Part shown: in pieces, positions 24,259 through 36,869 of the stretch
Layout: every line of letters starts with the position of its first letter
Position numbering within the stretch: the stretch's first letter is position 1
Notes under the pieces: generated by a model
The model's input: the letters and a program-made list of their open reading frames with translations, nothing else
The model's database searches: none
Told to the model about the DNA's origin: nothing
Assembly (NCBI GenBank): GCA_015039315.1
Contig: WIDE01000009.1
Location: 496,001 to 560,000, forward strand
Reading direction: 5' to 3'
Length of the DNA stretch: 64,000 nucleotides
Source of the DNA: Clavulina sp. PMI_390
Taxonomy: Eukaryota; Basidiomycota; Agaricomycetes; Cantharellales; Hydnaceae
Position numbers and translations under genes: made by a program

Positions 24259-25448
24259 CCAGTGTGGCTCTGGCGTCGGTCACTTGGGCGACGAGGAGGG
24301 TTATCAGACTACAAGGTAGGTGTTCGCGGCAGAGAGAGGAGAGAGAGAGAGAAGGCAGAGCGGGAGATTACATGAATGGGGGAAGTTTACTCAGAAGTGA
24401 TTTGGCGCCCTTCGCCGCGAACCTCGATTCGGGTAACACTAACAACACCACCTGTTGGTTGCACATGCCACTCACTCCCCTATACACTCAATGGCGTCCC
24501 GAAAAGACTCATAATGAATATGCGCTCCTCGGTTGAGCTTCCTCTTCGCGTTGACTGATGTTGCTCGCTCTTCCATCAGACCCCGCCCTCCTTGTATATT
24601 AAGTACCTTGGACACACCCATCCACGTGGGCACTTGAGCCATTAATTCCCATGCAGCGTCATGAAACCTATCTGGGACCTGAGAGTGCGAGCCTGCATTT
24701 CGTATCCGGCATCGTATCTTGAGTCAGAACGGGCGAGAGATCCCACCCGATCACGTTGTGGGTAGGCATCAGTACAAAGCGCGGGCCCACGCTCGTCGCC
24801 CGACAGAGTGTGTGTGTGCGTGGGTTCGGTGCTTTTATGCCGTGACAAGTATGCAGATCACCCGCAAATAACTCTCGACTCAGACAAGCAGCCACAAACC
24901 GACCCCGCTCGTCTCGAGTTGATCGCCCCATCTTACGCGCGTGTGTGTGGGCACGTAACATCCTTGCACTCCACGTGGTGGACTATAATTTCGACCGTGT
25001 CATTGTTTTGACTGCTTCAGCCCTGAGCACCCATTACGTGACGCTATTGAATATCACCACCCCCAACTACTTCTGGTGTTTGATCATTTTGTGGGAGGGC
25101 TGTAAATATCCTTTTTGCGCCCCCTACATACTGGCTGGGAGCGCACCGCTTTGGAAGACTCGTGAGTTGGGGCTGTCGGTGATTCCGAGATGTGCGAAGA
25201 TTCGAAGCCACGAAGCTCAAGCTCCTCCTTCGGGTGCGAGGGTTTCTGCTATCTCTCCTTCAGTCCCGAAAAAGCTAGCCTCAGTTATTAGTCTCTCAGC
25301 ATTTTTCGATGTCGTAAGACATCAAATAGAGATTAGACGTTGTACAATGAGTTGCAGGCGTCCATACTTGGGAGCTACCCATTCACTGTAAATCGTTCCC
25401 GAGATGACCCAGCCACGAATGCGCGAGGTTTCATGTGAATGCGTACGG
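24259..25448. other. Intergenic, 1.19 kb
   Basis: Promoter side of the two-ectodomain gene and 3' flank of the methyltransferase. The first exon of the former may extend in here. Only the GA tract and a short GTGTGTGTG run near 24810 stand out; no supportable gene. Confidence 0.45.
24331..24353 (+). repeat. GA-rich simple repeat
   Basis: A run of AGAGAG units with one interruption. It lies upstream of the candidate start of the two-ectodomain gene and is pyrimidine-rich (CTCTCT) on its sense strand, so it may be a promoter tract. Confidence 0.7.
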
Positions 25449-26749
25449 CTACTGCTTTGTGCCGATCATACAGAACAACTTGACCGAGCCCTTCCCCCTC
25501 AACGGCTTGAAATCTCCAAGGCCACTCCAATCAAGCTCCTGCAGCCCCGCCGCACTAAACACCCGTTCAATTTCTTCGCGAGGGAAACCTCCTCTATGAG
25601 CAACGACGTTCGGAGGAGGAACCGTGAAAAACTCTTTATCCTCTTCGTCCTGGTCGCCTGCTTCGCGTGTTTCATCGTCAGCCTTGGTGATAGCCTCGGT
25701 CGGATGCGTATCCACGGAGCTTGGGGTTGCCTCGCCGTGACTCGCATGGTGATGAGAGTGGGCATGATGGTGGTCGCTGTCTTCTCCGGTGGGTGCAGCG
25801 CCGTGGCCATCATGGTGATCTCCATGTCCATGTGCCTCAGCAAAGAAGGCAGCGACTTTTGGGTCGTAAATCATATCAACGACGATGATTTTCCCGCCAG
25901 GCTTAAGATGAAACGCGAGGACCTGTCCGGGAGAATCAGAGTAAAAGGTTAGGATCCTTTCATGTATTCCTAGGGAAATTGGTTGAGCCATACTTTGGTG
26001 GTCTCCTCAATGGATCGGAAGTGGTGGTATGCCATCGAGCACTATAAAAGGATATTTTCAAGCGGATAAGCGGGTGGCGTGCCAGCTAAAAGTAATAGCA
26101 ATATATGGGCTTACAATTATGACGTCAAACTTCAAGCCATCAAGTTCATCCGGAGCCTGTTCGCCTTTGAGTTCTCGACACACAGCTCGCATCTCGTCGG
26201 CCTCAATACCCTGATTCGCTACGCGGGTATTATACCAGTCTACCATTCCCTGGCTAATATCCACTCCGACAATCGTCTTGCAATAGGGAGCGAGAGCTTG
26301 AGACACCAGACCTATGGTACACCATGACCCAATAAAAAGGCAGTGCATCAGCAGGAGCAGAAAATTCACCCGGAAAAACACAGTTGGTATAAGCATCGCC
26401 TCTCACACCCGGAAATAGCATAACGGATGGGAAAATTAGACAAGTTACACGCACCCGTTCCGCAGGCATACTCGAGTAACACTGATTCGTCCTCGTTGAA
26501 CGTCACTTTTGTCTGTACGTGCTCACCTACGCGGCGTGCGAGCTCAACAGCAATAGGACGATCATCATACTTGTGCGCATCCTTGTCGAAATGGGTGCGG
26601 TTGGCTTCCAAGTAGGGATCATGTTCATGATGATGAGAATGATGATCGCTACCATGCGCATGATCAGCTACACTAGGAGAAGCGTGATCACTAGTGGGAG
26701 GAACGCCGCTCTGAGCCGCAGGTGGAATGGTAGTCGATTCAGTAGACAT
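25449..26749 (-). CDS. SAM-dependent class I methyltransferase with His-rich segments
   Basis: Soluble Rossmann-fold methyltransferase of the UbiE/Methyltransf_11/25 type; substrate unknown. ATG 26749. After an N-terminal His-rich tract (HAHGSDHHSHHHEHD, residues about 31-45) come motif I, LEYACGTG, with the continuing exon LVSQALAPYCKTIVGVDISQ that holds the acidic post-I residue, then ELDGLKFDVII, CSMAYHHFRSIEETTKVLAF and LKPGGKIIVVDMIYDP. A second His-rich insertion follows (HGHGDHHDGHG, then DHHHAHSHHHASHGE), then an acidic stretch and the C-terminal VVAHRGGFPREEIERVFSAA and KLFCMIGTKQ. Three short introns keep frame. The His clusters could bind metal, but that is inference. Some fungal orthologues appear shorter in these loops, as far as I can recall. 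Confidence 0.85.
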
Positions 26750-27423
26750 GGTTAGTCGCCGAATATATGCGAATCGGGTCGACGGAAAGTATGATCGTAT
26801 GTGACTTCGGCGGGGGGTGGGTAGACGATCTCAGATGAGGGCCTGGTAGACCAAACGAAAACAAGGCGCATTATATATAGGCGTTGCAGTGGTGCTCGAG
26901 GTATGTGCCCTCACCAAGTGTGTTCGGTGCGGACGGCGGCCGAGTGCCGCTGTGACTGCGACGGTGCGTACCAACTTGACACCAACTTCGCCAGTCCCGA
27001 GCCAACTAAAATTTTGGCTAGCTGAGAGCACACACACACACTCCTAAGCGATATGGATTTGATTTTGATCAGTGTACTCACGATCATGAGTACGGACCTT
27101 GGTGTCTTGCATGAGCTCAGGCCTACTTAGCCTGTGACGGCCCGAAATAGAACCCAGGCCGGTTGCACGCGCAAAATTCGGGGAATACGGGCAGAGCAGT
27201 AGTCGAGTAGCATTACAAGAAGAAATATATGGCCAAAGAATACATCAAGGACAGAGGCGAGTGCAAAAAAAAACGCGAGGGGGTAGGGATCAGACAGGCG
27301 AAGGAGAGTAGCAATAGTCCAGAATCCGAATAAGATACCAAAACGTTCGTTCAAAGGGCGTGAAGGTCAAGGTAATAAGGATGAATTAAAGAAAGGTGAA
27401 AATCACAAGGCAGGAGCAGCTTG
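26750..27423. other. Intergenic, 674 bp, with a CA repeat
   Basis: Promoter of the methyltransferase and 3' flank of the Golgi protein gene. A (CA)6 repeat lies at about 27029-27041. A 75-residue hydrophobic frame at 27127-27354 starts with TTG and is not taken as a gene. Confidence 0.45.
27029..27041 (+). repeat. (CA)6 microsatellite
   Basis: Six CA units in the intergenic region between the methyltransferase and the UPF0658 gene. Confidence 0.75.
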
Positions 27424-29079
27424 TTACTCGATGCTCATGCGATTAGGGTTCCCTGCTTTGAAGCCTCCCTTTGGCCCTAACTCCACTTCATCTGACTCTT
27501 TTTTCCGCTTATTTACTGTTGCGCGATAATGGAGTTCATGTTAGGGAGTAGCAGAGATTATATGGGAAGGATGAGCGCGTACAGTGATGCTTCAAGCCTC
27601 CGTCGAAGTTGCGATACACGATCCATGACCATATCGCTGTCAATATTAGTAGTAATACGGATATGGCAGCTGAAAACAAGGCAAAGTAATCAGTCGGATG
27701 GGGTTCAGTCATGAAAAAACGCGAATGATATGCACCGAATACCGTCAGGGTCTTGTAAACATTCTTGAAGGTGTCCGTGTATCGTTGCGTCCATATTCGA
27801 ATGAGCTGATGGAACATTATCAGCCACAATGGAAGGCGGCCACTAAAAGCACGATCACATACCTTATACACGAAATAGACCATACCAGCACTGAGACCGA
27901 AGCCAAAGATACCCATCATCCACCTACTCTCATGTCGTGCGGCCAAATGGCCCTCAAACACGAGAAGGATAGATAGAGGAAGCGCAGCAATGGTGAGGTA
28001 GAACTCAAAATCACCCTTTGCGAGCACGAGTGCAATAAGCTGGTAAAATGAGTGTGGAGTATTGACATCAGCAACACGGATATTGGCACCGAACATCATC
28101 ATCAACAGTCCGTGACAACATACCTGGATAGAGAACCCCATCCAAAATAGCAGATCAAATCGCATGAGGCACTGCAAGATCTGATATTGCGCATGCATCC
28201 GTTTGATCTGCCTATCTGCTCCTAACAATTTGAACACCTGCCAACCGAATTCTTGATATATTCGGTATGCCAGCCCCACATAGGCGATTTCGGCGATGGA
28301 TACGACGACAGGGATAGCAATGGTGAGGCCTTCACTGGGAAGGAACCCAGATGAGTGGGAGGTGACGATTGATTCGACCTCAAAAATTTGAATCACGGCG
28401 TAAAGCTACGAGTGGAGCAGCGAGGTTGTCATGAGAAGGGGTCAGGAGTCAATAACGCATTGGCTAGGAGAGATCAACTTACGAAAAACAAGGCATTAAA
28501 TATGGCCAGGAATACAAATTGTAGAACGTTCTTGGAGTACACTGCGTCCAGCGCGAGAATGAACTGAAAAACGTGGGCCATGCCAAACACGCCGAGATAG
28601 ACAGGGATAGGATTCCGTGCCAGAGTCGAGCTCTCCCCTTGTTGAGTGTCTGACTGGTTTATTGCGCTATTGACGCGAGCGAGCAGGATAGCTTCGATCG
28701 CCAGGTCGAAAATCGTCTCGAGGACGACAGCTAGCAAATACAGTCGACAAGTGAAAGAGTCAGGGAAAAGAATTTCTCGTATTCGGGAATGCTTCCGTGG
28801 GTTGTTTTGCCACCGGCTCCCCGCCGGATTGAGCTGGGCATCATCGTCTGAGCGAGCTAATGATATATCACTCGCAGACGCCTTGTCATTCAGTGCAGGA
28901 GACAAGAAATGCGAGCCAGCAAATTGCGGTAGTCGATCAGTGTCCTTTGAGGACGAGTAAGGGTTTAAAGGACCACCCTGGAAATCTGACTGAGTATGTG
29001 CAAAACTGTTGGATGTGGGGTTAGGCTGGACGAGATGAGTGGAGGACCCCGACGCCGCATACGGTGTTCGGCCGTCCAT
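27424..29079 (-). CDS. UPF0658 family Golgi membrane protein
   Basis: Multi-pass protein resembling the UPF0658 Golgi apparatus proteins of fission yeast; biochemical role unknown. ATG 29079 starts MDGRTPYAAS. A cytosolic N terminus of about 110 residues precedes the membrane part: TCRLYLLAVVLETIFDLAIE, VLQFVFLAIFNALFFVSLYA, LTIAIPVVVSIAEIAYVGLA, RFDLLFWMGFSIQVCCHGLL, FEFYLTIAALPLSILLVFEG, GIFGFGLSAGMVYFVYK and ISVLLLILTAIWSWIVYRNF. After an intron of about 75 bases the last exon gives LNKRKKESDEVELGPKGG and ends NPNRMSIE. A 57-nt intron (27806-27862) contains no stop and is a multiple of three, so the read-through form would also be translatable. The frame upstream of ATG 29079 opens at a TTG and is not used. 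Confidence 0.8.
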
Positions 29080-31510
29080 GCGGGGCTCCAAGCGAAGAAA
29101 GACGGCAGAAAAAGGATAAAGGAGCGTGTGCGGTGAAGAGCTCGCTGTATGGCACCGACGTCTGAGATGGTTGCGGACGTGGTGTCTTGTTCACGACCGG
29201 CGCTTAGGTGGTTCCCACGCCCTCGCAGCACTCTGCCTCAGACCTCTCGACTGACACCATTCGCCCCTCCGAGTAGATCAAAATGTACTTGCTTTGGGTC
29301 GAGCAAAACTTGTGTCGCTGTAGTGTAACTGTTTGAAGCGCCGCCAATGCTTAGAATGGTGCCGTCATTGTGGCAGAACTTGCTCGTGTACTTGATCAGG
29401 GTTTCCACAACTCAGCAGTGCTCGTACCATGTGATATGGTCAAGCATGGGTTATGCCTGGTGGCCTTGGCGCGTAGTATTAGCCCGAATTATTAGATGCT
29501 CGTGTGAAGAAGCATGCCACCATCTGTTCTGGCTGGCTCCATCCCTCAGTTCTTCGGCATGGTGGTTCCACCGCCGCGAGCCGTTCATTGACCCTTTCAA
29601 CCTGATTGTCCATGGACTCCTCCGAAAGGGTCGCCTCGTCCTCCTGGAGGAGCTGCACCTTCCTTGCATCACATCATTATAGTATCCCTATCGTAATTGT
29701 CATCAATCTCTATTCATCCCATCACCGAACAGATAGACATATTCTCTCAGCCCAGCACTACTTGGGCCCTCCCAAAAGTTAGAGTTTGGCTTGTTGCCAA
29801 AATGTGCCAGGGAATTTTTAGGAACTTCCGACGACACAAGCATTTGCAGTCAACCACTTCATGAAGCTTGACAGACACTAATTGATTTTATGGCGCCCAT
29901 GCGATTTCCGCGGAGGAGCACGTTTATTTTTTATCCCTGCGATTTTTTCCTAGTTTTGCAGAAAGGGAGTCACTGTATGTCAATGCAATCTTCAGGTGCA
30001 AATATCGGACAATACGCCACTGATTTGCTGTGGGCGGATTGCGCGGTTGGATTACGACAACCTTCAGGAATCGCCGTCGGCTGCCTCCCCTTATCTGGAT
30101 CATTGTGCTGCCGTCTCTCGCGCGCTCCGGTAATTCATATTTGAATGGCGCGCCCCCTTCATGACACACAGTCGGCTTTCATCAAGCTCCCACTGACCGG
30201 TGCCATCAAAGGCCTCCCCAGGACCCAATCGCCATTATTACTCATTTGTGGTCATGTGCGTCCTCGGTGGGCAGATGCTTTTTGTGAATGATGAGGGCGA
30301 CACTCCAACCCAATAGTATGGTATGGTAAACATCTGCCCAGGGTTATCTGGGAGGTGATGGCGATCTTCATGTGGTGAAAGTATACAGTTTCCCGATGCG
30401 TGCACCACGAGCTATTGCAATTGGGCGGGACCTTTGAACAGTCTACATGACGTCTGTGGTACGTTCTTCTATCTGCGTCCTCTGGTCACTTCTCAATTCT
30501 TCATAACTTCAGATAAGGCTTGCTTGCGTGCTGCACCAACTTGCATCGGCTCCGACAGCAAAAGACGTATGGATGGCAACTCCTTCATCTAGCAAGAACC
30601 TATCTTTCGATGAATTGTGAGGATAAGTACCTAGTTACTCCGACGAGTCCAGGCCTACAGAGCACAACGCCCCAAGTCACTATGGCGATCATGGCCCGGG
30701 AACCTCCAGAGCTTTGGACGATTTTGGTATCTCTGAATGGTGGTGTCTTTTTGAGTCGATTGGTTCTCTCATGATCTGCGCCATGGCTAAATAGCTTCGG
30801 AGACATACTCGCCACCCGAACTTGAATGTTGATAACCTCCTTTATTGCGTTGCAGATTCCCCGATGATCCACCCTCCCAAAATTGGGGCTGCTCGATGGG
30901 CGATCGACACGCAAGGGAAGCACGAGGAAGATGACGCGTGTCTTGAAGCCAAGCAGCCATCCCCCCCGTTGCTTCGAGGCTTGAGGCGATTCTGGGTACC
31001 GGTGGACCTCTCATCTGGCTGAATATAGTGCCCCCTCGTGCGCAGCCTCGTGGTAGGTTTGATTACGTGCATACACCTCTATGCTCACCAGTGCCCATCG
31101 GAAATTATCACAAAATTGGGCCTTCTCTCGGCTTTGCGTGGAGTTCATCAAGCCTTGAGTACTTTTTAGGAGCTGGAGGTGGCGCCGTCATGAGTTTCTT
31201 GCAGACGTTAACGTGGCGCTATCCTAATGGGGCTTGGAGACGAGCAGGAAATATTATGAATATTTTGTAAGATAGAAAAGGCGTTACATTCGCACACCGA
31301 TCCAAAACGCCGTTATAATAGTACAATATATACACGAATAAGCCGCCAACGAAAATAGGATACGATGCAGTTCGGATTAATGGAGGAAATGGTGTCTCCA
31401 GCAGTCTGTAAATACGATACCGTGGAGCGAAAGCAAAAAAAAAAGAAAGCAAAGAAGCGGATAAATTGAAGCAAAGTCTAAATAATAAAGATAGGAGACG
31501 GTCAATGCAG
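29080..31510. other. Gene-poor region, 2.4 kb
   Basis: No gene can be supported here. The left side is the promoter of the Golgi protein and the right side the 3' flank of the dehydrogenase. Around 30448-30620 (+) a short spliced reading frame (MTSV, GTACGT donor, CAG acceptor, then IRLACVLHQLASAPTAKDVW) looks exon-like but cannot be continued. It may be a fragment or chance. Confidence 0.4.
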
Positions 31511-32919
31511 TTACCAGTGCCGAGACAAGGGCTGCAAGGGAAGGGCAATGTCATTGACTGGAGTGGTTGGCCTCCCGGTATGGAGCCACTTTTTGAAGTT
31601 GGCGAGCATTTCACGCTCCGTCTCACGTTGAGTGCGTGTTGTATGAGTGGCCCAGTGGGGAAGGAGGGTGGCCCGCTCAGAGGCGAGAAGGTATGGATCA
31701 ATCTCCGGCTCGCGTTCGAAGACGTCAAGACCAACTCTTGAGACTTTGCCGCTCTTCATCGCCCTTACAAGAGCCTTTTCGTCCACCACTAAATTAAGAG
31801 AAGCAGGTGAGTATAACGTCCGTGGGGGTGTTCAAAGAGAAGCCAAGCCGTACCGGAACCACGAGCTGTATTGATGATGAAGACACCGTCCTTCATGCGA
31901 TCGAACTCCGCGTCCGAGAACATGTGGTGAGAATCGTCGTTGAGAGGACAGTGAATACTGATGATATCGGCGACCTCTAATAACTCGTCAAAGGAGACAT
32001 ATTCAGAAGAGCCTTCCTCTAGCAGGAGCAAAATTTGTCGTCAGTCCATTAATAAAAAAATGACCCAAGGCAAAAGATTCCTCACCATTGGGAGGGAGCG
32101 GCCTCCTGTTATGATAGACAGTACGATAGCCCAAGGCGTCGAGCTTGCGTTCAACGAGCTAGTATGGCGGCTGGATTAACCATCGAGATAGATCACCGGA
32201 TATGGCTGGGCATAACATACCTTGCCAATTGTGCCCATCCCGACGATTCCGATAGTCATATCACGCACATCTGGCGTGGAGGTGAGCCCTCGCCGCCATT
32301 CTCCACGGCGCACAACGGCCTCTGCTTGAGACGCGGCTCGCACGGTCTGGAAGATGAGTTGGATAGTAGTGGTAGCAGTGGGGTCGGAAACGGCGAAGGG
32401 AGTGTTGGCATATATGACACCATTGTCGGTGAGGTAGTCGAGGTCAACTACAAAGACCGGGAATTCCGGTTAGAACCAAGGAGCAACACTTGCACGCGAC
32501 GACGCGTGCCAAAACACAATAACACAGATGTGACGGTTGCTACATACCGTGGTCAAAGCCTGCCCCCATTCCAGCAACGAAGCGCAAGTGAGGCATAAAT
32601 GCACCCAAGAGTCGCTCGTCGAATGCTCCCGGATTGAGAGGGTGGGCAAAAAGTACGACATGGACCGGGCCATCTCGAGCGATAGCTGCAAACCTAGAGA
32701 TGACTTTTTCGCGGTTGTCGCAAGGGGGAACAAACTGTTGCAGTAGTTAGATGGAGGTGTACAGGTCGTATGCAGGTAATGAACCATGGCACTGACCTGG
32801 GTGTTGAACGTTTGGAGCAGATGGGTGAGCTCGGCGTCGATATAGTTGGCGTGGCCGCGGCCGTAGATGACAATGGAGAGATCCCGAGGGGAGAAGGAAG
32901 AGGTGGTTGGCGCAGGCAT
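31511..32919 (-). CDS. D-isomer-specific 2-hydroxyacid dehydrogenase
   Basis: NAD(P)-dependent reductase of the D-lactate / glyoxylate-hydroxypyruvate reductase superfamily, probably cytosolic. From ATG 32919: MPAPTTSSFSPRDLSIVIYG, then LLGAFMPHLRFVAGMGAGFD, VIYANTPFAVSDPTATTTIQ, the dinucleotide loop MTIGIVGMGTIGK, VADIISIHCPLNDDSHHMFS and the three catalytic positions: Arg in IINTARGS, Glu in FEREPEIDP and His in TLLPHWATHT. Five or six short introns are removed. The C terminus is PLQPLSRHW. Length is about 360 residues, normal for the family. The preferred substrate and cofactor cannot be told by eye. Confidence 0.9.
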
Positions 32920-35900
32920 CTTGAGGTGGGATGAGGTCGATGGAGGGGAGGGCTCTCGAGTCTAGGTCATTTATACCTTGGCCCAGAGGATGGAATATAT
33001 ATTAGTTTTCAGGCAAGCATACTATGGCGTATTTCTGGACATACAGTCCAAGGGCGATAGCAAACGGCTAAATATCGCGATGTAATCGCTTCTTTTTTCA
33101 CGGGCTAGGAATCTAGGAAGCACTAGATCTAAATATTGGTGCCGCTCATCTCTTATAATTATGCTGGGCTGGGAACAAAGATTCAGTTGACTCAAGGCTT
33201 GTGAGAGTCCCATAAGGGTCGAAGGAGATTTTTTTGAGGCCCAGAACTGAACAATAATGTACCAACGCGTCGCCAATCGAGATGATGAGCCGCACGGGTG
33301 CTGGAGTGATCACGCCGCCAGTCAAACGTCCTGCCTCCTCTGAATGCATTCAAAACCCCAAGTCTATTCCTCAGCCGCCATGCTGACCTTTGCTATTCCA
33401 GTGGTCAATCCCCTCCCGCTGGTGGGCAAGCAGGGCGCGTGTTGCTGCACACGCCAATCTAGTCGTCTAGACAATTTTGTAGTCAGGGTCATCGAGGAAC
33501 GCCTCTCTCTTCATTTGGGAGTCGCGGCACATGATGGTTTTCACGCTAGATCGTGCACCATATCGTTCACAAGATGGTCCCTTCATCAAAGCAGTGGCCT
33601 GACGGTCAAGTTCATCAGCAAACAATTCCCGACCGCGAGCAAGGCCAATCTGCACGGCCACTAAAGAAAAAGGCGGCCTCCTGCATCAGATTGTCACTGT
33701 CAGGAGCCTGACAGGTGTGTCATCTTGCTACAATCAGTCATGTCGCAATGCATGACTCCCTCAAATGGCACTATTTGAAATTTTTGTCACATCTACATCA
33801 CGGCTGCTCCTCTTGCGCCCCTCCCCGCCTTGTTTCGCTTTTCAAACACCCCTCCGGCGTAGCTTATCGTATGCATATGATCTGAGCAATACCGGGGAGG
33901 TTGATGTTCTAGACTATCCGTGTTCTTGGAGCTTTCAGGCGAGATTGAATTTTGGGTCTGGACAAGGCCCTATCGTCTCCTCTTAATCTTCACCGTGATG
34001 CCTGGGAGCTAGCTGTGGGTATTTTGAGTTTTTGTGCCTCCCCTTTCCTTGGAATCTCCGTTATTCAATTTGATCTATCTCGTGGATTATCTGGTATCTC
34101 TATCGTAATGGCAGGAGTTGGGGTGAGTTGCTGGGTAGCGGCAAAACGAAATGAAAAATACACGTTTGCCGAGAACAGCCAAATGTGCATAGCAGCAGTC
34201 ACCCCTGGTGACGACCCTCGTATTCTCGGATTTTTCTCGTGACGATTACAGGATTTTCATTCCCAGCGTGCATGCTGGGCTACAAAGGGAAGCTGTAGCA
34301 CCTGTTGTCCGCGCCGACTATGCACAGATAGATCGACAACTATGAGCAGTGTTTCGCGGCAACTTCCCGCGGCCTGTAGTCTTCAGCGTCGGCGGCAACT
34401 CCTGTTGATGCGGTGTTGGCTACTCGTCCATCGTGAATCGGCTCAGTATCACGGCGGTAGCAACACCTCACCGAACTGATTGGCCGCCTATCTTTTTCTC
34501 CGCGTATATGCCCGCTGCCTCCGTATAACTTTCAGGCTACAATTCCGCTCCTGATTGTCGTCTGGAGATCGTTACTTGGTAAACTTCTGAAAAGGATTAG
34601 GGTGGGACACGGAGAAGGAGCACGGCAAATGCGGCGGTGAATTGCACTGCTTAAAAATCTTTGCATGTAAGCTCTTGCTCCGTGAGAGGGTGGAAATACA
34701 ACATGTTGACGTCAGATTTCGCCTCTCGATGGTGCAGATCAAGTCAAGGTAACGTACAGCACCACCACGAATCTCCGAGCTAGCCCCAATGGAAACGGCA
34801 CATTTTCTCCACTTCGTGTGGGGCCATCTGTCTCCAGTGTTTTCCGAATATTTCGGGAAGATGCATTGGGCGAATGTAGCTCTCATTGAGAAGCATCTAC
34901 CTCATCAACCATAATGCGCATCTATTGTTTTCGAATACGAATAGCGCCTTTTCGGGAAATACGCTTTTAGCAATTGAGCTTCCGAATCACGCAGGTGCTG
35001 TGGGCACAGTAGGGCAAAAAATCCACGCTCCCGCTCCATTTCTGGCCAGAGCCCGAAAGAGATTAGGCTCAATTTTAGCCTCGTGGGGAGTGCTGGCACA
35101 AGCCTAGAACCCCCGATTCGCCTGCAGTGAAAGTTATGGCGGAACATAGTTCCATCAGCTCTTTCGTCACTACCTCGTGGGATAAGCATTGGTACTCATC
35201 TTAGTGGTCTTCTGAATTATCGGATTTCTCAAGAGTGAGGGTTATTTTTCTTGTTGCACCCCCCGCGGTCCAAAACCCGATCACATATCGGGCAATCTAT
35301 TGAATAGACGTCCAATAGCCAGATAATTTCTTCTCATTTTGCGAACACTGTCGGTGCAGGTCTAGATGCCACAAACGACGCTTCTCTTCCAATGCCAATA
35401 TGTCATGTACTCTCGACGCCGCCCGCTAGAATGACTGGCTGACAGAGAAGCCTCATCCCGTACTGTATTCTGATCGAGTCCGAACATTTGATGGCAGCCT
35501 TATGCCGAATACCTCCGTGCCTTACTCATCGGCTGTCAACGGTTTCGGACACTTACTGCTGCCTTGGGCATGATGAATGTGTGTCGTCACTTTCATATCG
35601 TCAGCCATGGCCTCGTGGTTTAATGCAGGAAGATTGATTCTTGCGTGCCCCCACCCCTGCGCAAAACTCGCTGATTTTTGGGGAATTATTGGGCGGCAGT
35701 CGGCAGTGAATCCATGTGCACGGAAGTCGGAGGTGTCGGAGATCCGCGGTATTCGAATTGTATTGGTCGCTCACGGCGCACAAGATACCCCTTGCCTGCC
35801 GACTCCACTTATCAGAGGAATTCATCCCTTGAGCGTGAATCTTCTGCTCTCGGTCTGCTTTACGGCCTCTGTCGGAGGCACGTTGGTGACGGCACTGTTT

Positions 35901-36869
35901 CAGTCCAATCAGCCGGCCCATGCTGTCCCCGACACGACCGCCGGCTTGGTTAATGGTGGTCTCGCCCCGCTAGAACTGAAGACCAGCCCTGTAGCCAAGT
36001 AATAACTATTCATATCCATGACCTTTTTATTGCGGCCTACTCACGCCCATGCCAATCTGTTTTCCCATGTAGATCGCCGCGTTTCACCGAGGAATTGATG
36101 GCAATTTTTTTTGAACTAGATGCAACTGACCGAGGATGGCCTGTCATCATCTCGCCAGGCGCATGTTTATTCCTGTTGATGGACCAGTGAGTGAGCGCCT
36201 TCCCACAGAGATATTCAAGGGAGTATCATCATTCAGCTCGCCAGAACTAGCAGGACGTGATCGACATAGGACGACTATTGCCTAGCTACTGTCACTTGAG
36301 CACTCGTAGCTTGTTGCTGGCAGTAAGCGCGTCGTCGCTCGCCCCCGGGAACAGGAATCGCACGCGACGGAGTTGCCTGCAAGCTTAAGTGAACAGAAGG
36401 GAACATAACGCCGATCACTAGATAGTTACTCCGCCCACAAGTATTGCTGCTCACTAGCTCAGGGTTATCAAGCGTGTTGGCCAATCAAGGTGAGAGAAGG
36501 GGCAAGTCCGCTGGTATTCAGTGATGTGAGTGGCCCTGGTGGGCTGAGCATGGCAGTTCTGAGTTCACACCCAATTATAAGCCATGTGTGGCTTTGGTGT
36601 TGAACGGCCCCGTGGGATGGCTATTCCGTAGAATCGGCGCACAAAAAGGTAAAAGTGGAGATTGTAAAATGTTCATGTTAGGATGTACAAATACGGTAGT
36701 AGGGAGGAGGTAACAGCATAACGTGAATATTGCTGGTGTAGGTCGGGGATAGCAGGGACGAGTCCGAAAGCATTACAGGGCCAACAGTTAGAAAAGGACA
36801 AATGGTGATAAAGAAAGGGATGCAAGGAAGGTGATGGGGATAACTAGGTCAGGTTGGATGGCGAATCCC
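32920..36869. other. Gene-poor region, 3.95 kb
   Basis: The longest stretch without a supportable gene. AT-richer and interrupted in all frames. At 33467-33661 on the minus strand there is one frame with exon-like composition (ELFADELDRQATALMKGPSC, TIMCRDSQMKREAFLDDPDY) preceded by a TTTAG acceptor, but no partner exons were found. This may be decayed genes or mobile-element remnants; no terminal repeats or transposase motifs were seen. Confidence 0.45.

Noticed and set aside
27127..27354. 75-residue hydrophobic open frame, possible small membrane protein
   Set aside because: The frame opens at TTG with no usable ATG near its start, and it lies in the 3' flank of the UPF0658 gene.
29347..29682. 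111-codon plus-strand frame
   Set aside because: No recognisable domain, no intron signals and an equally long frame on the other strand.
30448..30620. Possible small spliced gene (MTSV + IRLACVLHQLASAPTAKDVW, then KNLSFDEL resembling the N terminus of cyanase)
   Set aside because: No downstream exon with the conserved cyanase core could be found on this strand. Similarity over so few residues may be chance.
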